64,000 nt of DNA from Pararhodobacter zhoushanensis (lineage in GTDB: Bacteria; Pseudomonadota; Alphaproteobacteria; Rhodobacterales; Rhodobacteraceae): NCBI RefSeq assembly GCF_025949695.1, contig NZ_JAPDFL010000001.1:705001-769000 (forward strand), written 5' to 3'. Positions 54,078 to 61,204 of this stretch are shown here, one piece after another. Under the pieces are notes generated by a model. It made no database searches, was not told the DNA's origin, and saw only the letters and a program-made list of their open reading frames with translations. Position 1 is the stretch's first letter. The number at the start of each line of letters is the position of its first letter. A program made the position numbers and the translations under genes.

Positions 54078-55526
54078 TCAGTGTTGGTGAATGCTCTTGA
54101 CCACCAGACAGGCGGCCAGTCCTTCGGGGCCATCCTCGGACCCGTGGCCCGAGTGTTTGACGCCTTGAAACGGCGCATCGGCATAGGCCATGCGCGTGAC
54201 GTTGATGCCGACCATCCCGGCCTCCAGCGCGGCCCCGATCCGGTTGGCCATGCGCCCGTTCTCGGTAAACGCATAGGCGGCCAAACCAAAGGGCAAACGG
54301 TTGGCTTGCTCGACGACCTCATCAAAACTTTGAAACCGGGCGGCGGCGACAACCGGGCCGAACGGCTCTTCGTTCATGATCCGGGCATCGAGCGACAGGT
54401 CGGTCAGCACGGTCGGCTGAAAGAAATAGCCCTGATTGCCGATCCGCTCACCCCCCGTCAGCACCCGCGCGCCGCGGGCGGTGGCATCGGCCAGCAGGCC
54501 CTCGACCGCCTCAGGGCGGCGGGCATTGGCCATCGGGCCCATCTGTGTGGCTGGGTCCAGCCCGTCGCCGATCCGCATCGCCGCCAGCCGCTGGCTGAGG
54601 GCTGCGACGAAGCGGTCGTGAATGCCGTCCTGCACATAAAAACGCGTCGGTGAGACGCAGACCTGCCCGGCATTGCGCGACTTGGCCATGGCCAGCAGAT
54701 CGACGGTGCGGTCGAAATCGCAATCGTCGAACACGATCACCGGCGCGTGGCCGCCCAGTTCCATCGTGGTGCGCAGGGCATTATCCGCCGCCAGTTTCAT
54801 CAGGTGCTTGCCGACCACGGTCGAGCCGGTGAAGCTGCATTTGCGGATCACCGGCGAGGCGAGCAGATGGCGCGAGACCTCATCGGGCACGCCGAACACC
54901 AGCTGGCACACGCCGCGCGGCAGGCCGGCATCCAGCAACGCCTGCACCACGGCCATGGCGGATGCCGGGGCTTCCTCGGCCGGTTTCAGGATCACCGAAC
55001 AGCCCGCCGCGATGGGCGCGCCCAGCTTGCGGCCGGGGTTGTGGATGGGAAAGTTCCACGGCGCGAAGGCGGCGACGGGGCCGACCGGCTCTTTCATCAC
55101 CAGGGACCGCTCGCCATCCGGGCGCACCAGCACGCGGCCATAGATGCGCTTGGCCTCGGCGGCGTAGAAATCGAAGAGATCGGCGCAGCCATGCAGTTCG
55201 ATGCGGGTCTCTTGCAGGGTCTTGCCCTCTTCCAGCGTGGCGTTGCGGGCGATGACATCGCCGCGCTCGCGCAGCAGGCGCGCAGCCCCGGTCAGCACGG
55301 CGGCGCGTTCTTCGGGCGTCGATCTGCGCCAGAGCTTGAAGCCCTTGTCGGCGGACTCCAAAGCGCGGTCCAGATCGGCCGCATTGGCCAGCGGCAGTTC
55401 GGCCAGCACCTGACCCGTGGCCGGATGGCGGACCTCAAAGCTGCGGCGGCCTTCGGCCCCCAGCCAGTCGCCATCGATGTGCAGCTTGAGCTGCGGGTAG
55501 TCCTGTGCACCGGTGATGGTGGTCAT
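54078..55526 (-). CDS. Aldehyde dehydrogenase (succinate-semialdehyde dehydrogenase-like branch)
   Basis: A 482-residue ALDH with APWNFPIHNPGRKLGAPIAAGCSVILKPAEEAPASA, FTGSTVVGKHLMKLAA, MELGGHAPVIVFDDCDFD with the catalytic Glu, SRNAGQVCVSPTRFYV with the nucleophilic Cys, and EEPFGPVVAAARF. It resembles SSADH-type enzymes, but in this operon an aromatic side-chain aldehyde is as likely. It lies 9 bp downstream of another ALDH and 36 bp before the third. Confidence 0.9.
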   Translation of the reverse strand: MTTITGAQDYPQLKLHIDGDWLGAEGRRSFEVRHPATGQVLAELPLANAADLDRALESADKGFKLWRRSTPEERAAVLTGAARLLRERGDVIARNATLEEGKTLQETRIELHGCADLFDFYAAEAKRIYGRVLVRPDGERSLVMKEPVGPVAAFAPWNFPIHNPGRKLGAPIAAGCSVILKPAEEAPASAMAVVQALLDAGLPRGVCQLVFGVPDEVSRHLLASPVIRKCSFTGSTVVGKHLMKLAADNALRTTMELGGHAPVIVFDDCDFDRTVDLLAMAKSRNAGQVCVSPTRFYVQDGIHDRFVAALSQRLAAMRIGDGLDPATQMGPMANARRPEAVEGLLADATARGARVLTGGERIGNQGYFFQPTVLTDLSLDARIMNEEPFGPVVAAARFQSFDEVVEQANRLPFGLAAYAFTENGRMANRIGAALEAGMVGINVTRMAYADAPFQGVKHSGHGSEDGPEGLAACLVVKSIHQH

Positions 55527-55535
55527 GATCAGTCC

Positions 55536-57026
55536 TCAGTTCAGCGCCACGGTGACGGTTTTCAGTTCGGTATAGATTTCCAGCCCGGCGCGGCCATTCT
55601 CACGCCCAAAGCCCGAGGCCTTGAAGCCGCCCAGCGGCAGCGCCGGATCGGGCGGACCGGACCCGTTGATGCGCACGGTCCCGGCGCGCAGCCGGTTGGC
55701 CAGCTTGTGCGCACGGGTGATGTCACGGGTCCAGATGGCCGAGGACAGCCCGTATTGCGAGATCGTTGCCGCGCGCGGCGATGGCGTCCAGATCCTCATC
55801 GCCAAAGCGCATCAGGCACAGGACAGGGCCAAAGATTTCCTCGCGCGTGACGCTCAGATCGGCGCCGGGTTCCAGCAGGATCGTCGGCTCGATGAAATAG
55901 CCCGCATCGCCCTTGGTGTTGCCACCGGCCAGCAGGCTCACGCCCGCCTCGCGCCCGGCTTCGATATAGCTGGCGACCCGGTCGCGCTGGCGGGCGCTGA
56001 TCAATGGGCCCATCTCGGTCGCCGGATCGGTGCCCGGCCCGACGCGCAGGGTTTGCGCGCGCGCGGTCAGCCCCTCGGCCACGCGGTCAAAGACGCTGGC
56101 GTGCACGAACAGCCGCGAGCCAGCGGCGCAGACTTGGCCCGCGTTGCCAAAGATGCCCATGGCGGCGGCGGGGATGGCGCGCTCAAGGTCCGCATCCCCG
56201 AAGATGAAGGTGGGGGATTTGCCGCCCAGCTCAAGCGTGACGCGCTTCATGGTCGCGGCGCTTTCACGCAGGATCTGCTGGCCGACGAGGGTGGAGCCGG
56301 TGAAGGAAATCTTGTCCACGCCGGGATGCGCCACCAGCGCGGCCCCGGCCTGATGGCCATAGCCGGTCACGATGTTGACCACACCCGCCGGAAAGCCTGC
56401 CTCGGCGATCAGCCGGGCGAGGCGCATGGCCGAGAGGGGCGCTTGTTCGGCGGGTTTCAGCACTACGGTGCAACCTGCGGCCAGTGCGGCGGCCAGTTTG
56501 CCCACGGCCATCACCAGCGGGAAGTTCCACGGCGTGATCGCGCCGACCACGCCCACGGCTTCACGCCGCGTGTAGCCCAGCCATTCGCCGGGCCATGACG
56601 GCGTGATCGTCTCGCCGCCCAGCTTGGTTGCCCAGCCGGCGAAATAGCGCAGCATGCCGACAGCGCCCATCACGCCGCCCATCTTGGCCATCATCAGCGG
56701 CATGCCGTTATCGAGGCTCTCGGTCAGCGCCAAAGCGTCGGCATCGGCGGCGACAAGATCGGCCAGTTTCAGCAGCATATCCTGCCGTCGTGCGGGGGCA
56801 GGCCCGACCAGCGCCCGTCGTCGAAGGCCTGGCGCGCGGCCATGACGGCGGCGTCAATGTCCCCTGCCTCACCGGCCGAGGCCTGCGAGAGCAGCGCGCC
56901 GGTGGCGGGGTCGTGGATGTCGATCAGGCCGTCGCCGCAGGGTGCGCGGAAATCACCGTCGATGAACTGCTGCACCGGGGCCTGTGCCAGAGCCGCGCGC
57001 AGGGGGGTGGTGGGGTCTTGGGTCAT
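55536..57026 (-). pseudogene. Aldehyde dehydrogenase, two compensating frameshifts
   Basis: Three frames encode one ALDH. Frame A (from 57026) gives MTQDPTTPLRAALAQAPVQQFIDGDFRA... WSGLPP. Frame B, annotated from 56778, gives MLLKLADLVAADADAL..., PWNFPLVMAVGKLAAALAAGCTVVLKPAEQ, ELGGKSPTFIFGDADL and NAGQVCAAGSR. Frame C ends QYGLSSAIWTRDITRAHKLANRLRAG... GGFKASGFGRENGR to 55536. The first break is a C5 run (plus-strand G5, 56794-56798) where C6 gives PPARRQDMLLK. The second is GATCTCG (55759-55765, plus-strand complement) where one base less gives ARGNDSQYGLSS. The repaired protein has 496 residues. Probably functional and misread. Confidence 0.85.
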
Positions 57027-57035
57027 CGGATCACC

Positions 57036-57533
57036 TCAGCGAATGGCGTAGTAGCGAAACAGCGAATGGTCGGGCGGATCGTTCGGATCGACCTGCGGGC
57101 GGCGCTGCGCGACGCCGACGATCACCGTGCGGTTGAGCCACGCGTGGGGGCCATTCTCGGGCGCGCGGAAATAGGGCGTGCAGCGGAAATAGGCGGGCAC
57201 ATCGGCGGGCTCGTCCGGCCCCTGTCCCTGCGTGCGCAGCGGACGGTGCACGTAGCCCAGATTGCGGATGTAGATCAGCGCGCCGTCGTCGGCCTCGATC
57301 ATGTAATGCGCGTTCAGCTCGACCACGTGATCGGCGCGCACCACCGGCCAGTCGGCCCCGGAATAGTCCACCAGCTTGCCGTTGAGCAACGGGCCGGTGA
57401 TCACGCTGCCCTCACCGACCGAGGTATAGCCCTGCACAGCACCGCCATAGATCGGGCCGGTGGACCAGCGGCGGTCGAAATTGATCTGGATATCGAAAGC
57501 ATGCTCATAGGTGAGCGCCAAAGGGTCGGTCAT
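57036..57533 (-). CDS. DUF3237-family protein (PhcF/PhcG-like decarboxylase candidate)
   Basis: A 165-residue cytoplasmic protein of the DUF3237 family. The core is DWPVVRADHVVELNAHYMIEADDGALIYIRNLGYVHRP followed by AYFRCTPYFRAPENGPHAWLNRTVIVGVAQRR. Two members of this family, PhcF and PhcG of Sphingobium SYK-6, are enantiospecific decarboxylases that turn the phenylcoumaran acid DCA-CC into a stilbene. It overlaps the GMC gene stop by four bases and precedes the ALDH gene. The second DUF3237 protein in the operon (60691-61149) is only distantly similar, so the two may take opposite enantiomers. This function is inferred. Confidence 0.85.
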   Translation of the reverse strand: MTDPLALTYEHAFDIQINFDRRWSTGPIYGGAVQGYTSVGEGSVITGPLLNGKLVDYSGADWPVVRADHVVELNAHYMIEADDGALIYIRNLGYVHRPLRTQGQGPDEPADVPAYFRCTPYFRAPENGPHAWLNRTVIVGVAQRRPQVDPNDPPDHSLFRYYAIR

Positions 57534-59164
57534 GCGTCTTCCATACGTTGAGGGGCGGGGGCGGGGCGGCCCAGCAGCAAATCGGCTGCCTTCTCCGCGA
57601 TCATGATGGCCGGGGCCTGGGTGTTGCCACCGGGAATATCGGGCATCGAGGCGCAATCGGCCACCCGCAGCCCGTCGATACCGCGCACACGCAACTCGGC
57701 GTCGAGCACGGCGTCCGGCCCGCTGCCCATCGCGCAGGTCGAGGTCGGGTGCATCGCCGTGCGCACGGCGGCGCGCACGAAACCGTCGATCTCGGCGTCG
57801 GATTGCAGCGCGTCGGGGGGCAGGATGGCGCGGGTGACCATGCTGGCGGCGGGTTCGGTGGCGAAGAAATCGCGCACCAGCCGGACGTAACGGCGGAACG
57901 CGGCGCGGTCGGCCTCGGCCTGAAGCAGATTGTACTGGATCAGCGGCTTGGCGGCGGGATCGTTCGAGGCGGGCTTGACCCAGCCCCGGCTCTCGGGGTG
58001 CAACAGCACGCTGGCGACCGAGAAGCGCGAACCGACAGAGGGGCGCAGGCCCGGCACCCAGACATGGTTGTTCATCGCCAAGGGGCTGATCAGCAGTTGC
58101 AGGTCAGGGCGCTCAAGGCCTTCGCGCGTGCGCACGAAGCCTTGCAATCCAACGGGCAGGCCGCCGACGGGGCCAGAGCCATTCGCCGCCCAGCGCAGCA
58201 CCGAGCGCGCCATGCGGTCAAGCCGCAGCTCACGGTCAAAGGTGAAATCGCCCGAGGCCTGATAGAAATGCGCAATCGAGGCGTGTTCCTGCAGGTTGCG
58301 CCCGACGCCGGGAAGGTCGTGCAGGGGTGTTATGTCCGCCGCCTGCAACTCATCCGCCGGGCCGATGCCAGACAGCATCAGGATTTGCGGCGAGCCATAG
58401 GCACCGGCGCAAAGCACCACCTCGCGGGCCGCAGTGATACGTTGGACAGCGCCCCCTGCCTGCACCTCGATCCCCACCGCGCGGCCCGCTTCGATCAGCA
58501 CGCGGCTGACCAGCGCCTTGGACAGCACCGTCAGATTGCCGCGCGCCATCGCCGGGCGCAGGAAGCGCGCGGCGGTCGAGCCGCGACGACCCTGATGCGT
58601 GTTGAATTCAGGCGTGGCGAAGCCTTCGTGCTGCGCGCCGTTGAAATCATCGGTCAGCGCATAGCCCAGTGCCTGCGCGGTCTGTTGCAGGCGCGGGTGG
58701 ACGTAAGCGTCGGGCTGATGCGCGGTGACCGTCAGCGGGCCGCCGGCACCATGGTGCGCCGACGCGCCGCCCCAATGGTTTTCCGAGCGTTTGAAATAGG
58801 GCAGCACATCGGCGTAAGACCAGCCGCGCAGGCCCTTTTGCGCCCAGCCGTCGTAATCGCTGGCCGCGCCGCGCGAATACATCATGCCATTGATCGACGA
58901 ACAGCCGCCGATCACCTTGCCGCGCGGCACGGGCAGGCGGCGGTTGTCGGCGTAGGGTTCGGGCTGGGTTTCATAGCCCCAGCCCAGCGCGGGCGTGTTC
59001 ATCGCCTTGAACCACGCCAGCGGCATCGACACCACAGGCCTGCGCTCGGACCCGCCGGCCTCGACCAGCAGTACGCGCAGCGCGGGGTCTTCGGACAGGC
59101 GGGCGGCGAGCACGCAGCCCGCCGATCCGGCGCCGACGACAATCACATCGTAGCCGGTGGTCAT
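57530..59164 (-). CDS. GMC-family FAD oxidoreductase (PhcC/PhcD-like alcohol oxidation candidate)
   Basis: A 544-residue GMC oxidoreductase: FAD motif GAGSAGCVLAARL, LLVEAGGSERRP, signature GGCSSINGMMYSRG, second signature GAYGSPQILMLSGIGP, C-terminal catalytic His in TAMHPTSTCAMG and Asn in NTQAPAIMIAEKAADLL. It would oxidise a primary alcohol to an aldehyde in the cytoplasm. PhcC and PhcD of SYK-6, which oxidise the A-ring side-chain alcohol of phenylcoumarans, are in this family. It overlaps the lignostilbene dioxygenase gene by four bases (ATGA), so their products are made together. Confidence 0.9.
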   Translation of the reverse strand: MTTGYDVIVVGAGSAGCVLAARLSEDPALRVLLVEAGGSERRPVVSMPLAWFKAMNTPALGWGYETQPEPYADNRRLPVPRGKVIGGCSSINGMMYSRGAASDYDGWAQKGLRGWSYADVLPYFKRSENHWGGASAHHGAGGPLTVTAHQPDAYVHPRLQQTAQALGYALTDDFNGAQHEGFATPEFNTHQGRRGSTAARFLRPAMARGNLTVLSKALVSRVLIEAGRAVGIEVQAGGAVQRITAAREVVLCAGAYGSPQILMLSGIGPADELQAADITPLHDLPGVGRNLQEHASIAHFYQASGDFTFDRELRLDRMARSVLRWAANGSGPVGGLPVGLQGFVRTREGLERPDLQLLISPLAMNNHVWVPGLRPSVGSRFSVASVLLHPESRGWVKPASNDPAAKPLIQYNLLQAEADRAAFRRYVRLVRDFFATEPAASMVTRAILPPDALQSDAEIDGFVRAAVRTAMHPTSTCAMGSGPDAVLDAELRVRGIDGLRVADCASMPDIPGGNTQAPAIMIAEKAADLLLGRPAPAPQRMEDA

Positions 59165-60633
59165 GCGGCAGGGGCCTCGGGCAGATGGCTGGCGGGCACC
59201 CAGTTGCCGTGCAACCCGCCGCGCAGGCGCAGCTCCAGCGGCATACGGGCAATCGGGCCTTCATCGACGCGCTGCGCATCGAACAGCACCAGATCCGAGC
59301 GATGCTCGGCCAGCATGTTCTCGATGGCGACAAGATAGCCGTCACCCTCGTTGATGCTGCCGGGGCGGGGGATGAAGGCGGGTTCCTGCAGGGTCGAGGT
59401 CGGGCCGGTCCAGTAGCTTTTGGTCTTGCCGGTGGCGTGGTCCATATGGCCCAGCACGTTGGTCATCAGGCCCGACATCGAGCGCCCGTTCGGCAGTTCC
59501 AGCGGGCGCGCGAAATCCTGTGCCAGCATATAGCCGTGGCGGTAGGGCATCGACGCATAGCGGTCGTCGATGCGGGGAAATTCACCGATGAAATCGGACA
59601 GCGGCACCATCGAATGGAAGTTTTCCGACTTGTCGCCCATGTCCACGCACCAGCGGGTCATGCGGGCGGCGGATTCGGCGCGGTTGAACTCGGCCCCGTG
59701 GACATCGGGGAAGAAGGGAAAGCCGTTGTTCTTGGCCATCGGGACGTCGAAATAGACCTTTTCGCCGTCGTTGAAGGCATTCATCACATGGCTGGCAAAG
59801 CAGTTTGGGGCCTTGAACCAGCGCACGTCCTTGGCGTCACCGCGACGCGGCAGGATGCCCAGATAGACCTCTTTGGTGGTGTCGAAACCAAAGTGCGGCA
59901 GCCCGGCTTCCAGACGCTCCCATGAGCTGACGATGGGAACGACGTGGAAACAGGCGTAATCCTCAGTCAGGCCAAAGTCGTGCATCATGCAGTAATAGGG
60001 CAGCTCGAACCAAACCTCGTGCTTGATCTTGTTCTGCGGGTCGATCTCGTAATAGACCATGTCGCGGGTGATCAGACCCTTGGCCGCATAGCCAAAGGCG
60101 CACATATCGCCCGTATTGGGGTCGAATTTCGGGTGGGCGGTGAAGGTCTGGCTGGTGATCTGACCACCCAGATCGCTGTAGCCTTCGGTTTCCAGCGTCC
60201 AGGGATCCATCATCACCGGCGGGCTGTCTTCCTTCAGTGCCCAGAGCTTCTTGTTCTGCACCACGACGTTGGTGTTGGCGGTGCCGCGATATTCGCCCTT
60301 GACGCTTTCGTCATCGGTCAGCGGGTTGCGGTAGGCGCCGAACAGCGCCTTGCCCGCCTCGCGTTCCAGCTTGAACTTGTCGGTGCGCACATAGCGCTGC
60401 TTGAAATCGACGCGCCCGTTCTTGAACCGGAAAGACGAGACCATGCCGTCGCCGTTGAACGGGATGTCATTGCCCAGCTTGGGCGGAAACTGCGCATCCG
60501 GCGCAACGCGGAAGAAGATGCCGTCCAGATCGCTGGGAACCTCGCCGATGACCTCAAGGTCCTTGACGTCGGCCTCCATGCGCGAGGGTTTGTTGAAGCC
60601 CTGAAAGCTGGGATGGTTGGGAAAAGCCTGCAT
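59161..60633 (-). CDS. Lignostilbene-alpha,beta-dioxygenase (carotenoid oxygenase family)
   Basis: A 490-residue seven-bladed propeller enzyme. Four iron-ligand histidines are visible at residues 167 (TAHPKF), 218 (MMHDFG), 282 (ASHVMN) and 475 (GGLHGNW). Residues Phe59, Tyr101 and Lys134 are all present at the same numbers reported for LsdA, where they contact the substrate 4-hydroxyl and Lys134 is needed for catalysis. The enzyme should split 4-hydroxystilbenes such as DCA-S into two aromatic aldehydes. It is cotranscribed with GMC, DUF3237 and ALDH genes, which fits a dimer-to-monomer pathway. A plant-type carotenoid substrate is less likely. Confidence 0.93.
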   Translation of the reverse strand: MQAFPNHPSFQGFNKPSRMEADVKDLEVIGEVPSDLDGIFFRVAPDAQFPPKLGNDIPFNGDGMVSSFRFKNGRVDFKQRYVRTDKFKLEREAGKALFGAYRNPLTDDESVKGEYRGTANTNVVVQNKKLWALKEDSPPVMMDPWTLETEGYSDLGGQITSQTFTAHPKFDPNTGDMCAFGYAAKGLITRDMVYYEIDPQNKIKHEVWFELPYYCMMHDFGLTEDYACFHVVPIVSSWERLEAGLPHFGFDTTKEVYLGILPRRGDAKDVRWFKAPNCFASHVMNAFNDGEKVYFDVPMAKNNGFPFFPDVHGAEFNRAESAARMTRWCVDMGDKSENFHSMVPLSDFIGEFPRIDDRYASMPYRHGYMLAQDFARPLELPNGRSMSGLMTNVLGHMDHATGKTKSYWTGPTSTLQEPAFIPRPGSINEGDGYLVAIENMLAEHRSDLVLFDAQRVDEGPIARMPLELRLRGGLHGNWVPASHLPEAPAA

Positions 60634-60690
60634 GATCGTCTCGCTGTTCTGTGGGGTCAGGCCGCGCGCTGCGCGGGCCGCAAGGGGCGA

Positions 60691-61149
60691 TCAGGTCACC
60701 CGGTAAAAACGCACCTTCACGCCGTCGCGATAGCGCGCGCCGGTGCAGACAAAGACGCTGCGGTTGAGCCAGTCGTAGCGGCCTTCGGGCGCGGTGAAGA
60801 CGGGGGTGGTGCGGAAATAATATTCGGCCGGATCAACCTCTTGCCCCTGCATCATGCGTTGCATGACGGACGCAGGGCCGTGGCGAACACCGCGATTGCG
60901 GCACTCGATGCGCACGCCGTCGCCGGTTTCCAGCAGATACATCGCGTCAACTTCGGTCACGCCATCGGCGCGGATCAGCTGCCAGTCGAAACCGCTGACC
61001 ATGGTGCCCTTGATGTCGGGGCCGACGAAGGGACCGCCTGCGTCGATCGGGATCACCTGCCGCCGCCCCGTGGGCACCGCACCGATCACCTGCGGCGGGC
61101 TGACGCCCCCGGTTGCTTCAAACACGAATTCCAGACCCGGTTCGTTCAT
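60691..61149 (-). CDS. DUF3237-family protein (second copy)
   Basis: A 152-residue DUF3237 protein. It shares with the other copy the pattern FDWQLIRADGVTEVDAMYLLETGDGVRIECRNRGVRHG and AEYYFRTTPVFTAPEGRYDWLNRSVFVCTGA, but its N-terminus (EFVFEATGGVSPPQVIGAVPTGRRQVIPIDAGGPFVGPDI) differs. It lies 57 bp before the lignostilbene dioxygenase gene, immediately upstream of the enzyme that would use the decarboxylated stilbene. By analogy with PhcF/PhcG it is a candidate phenylcoumaran acid decarboxylase. Confidence 0.87.
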   Translation of the reverse strand: MNEPGLEFVFEATGGVSPPQVIGAVPTGRRQVIPIDAGGPFVGPDIKGTMVSGFDWQLIRADGVTEVDAMYLLETGDGVRIECRNRGVRHGPASVMQRMMQGQEVDPAEYYFRTTPVFTAPEGRYDWLNRSVFVCTGARYRDGVKVRFYRVT

Positions 61150-61173
61150 TGCAGTCCCCCGTCATGGCAAGGG

Positions 61174-61198
61174 GGGCGCCGGGACAGGCCCGGCGCCC
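61174..61198 (-). promoter_or_regulatory. Intercistronic hairpin between binding protein and DUF3237 gene
   Basis: A perfect 10-bp stem GGGCGCCGGG / CCCGGCGCCC with a 5-nt loop lies 7 bp after the binding-protein stop. There is no T-tract, so it probably stabilises the upstream mRNA or lowers expression of the enzymes relative to the binding protein. Confidence 0.6.
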
Positions 61199-61204
61199 GC
61201 CAGA

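Noticed and set aside
52479..54653. 724-residue plus-strand frame opposite the two ALDH genes
   Set aside because: Antisense shadow of conserved ALDH coding sequence; Gly/Arg/His-rich, no family match.
57548..59338. 596-residue plus-strand frame opposite the GMC gene
   Set aside because: Shadow frame; the minus strand holds intact FAD and catalytic motifs.
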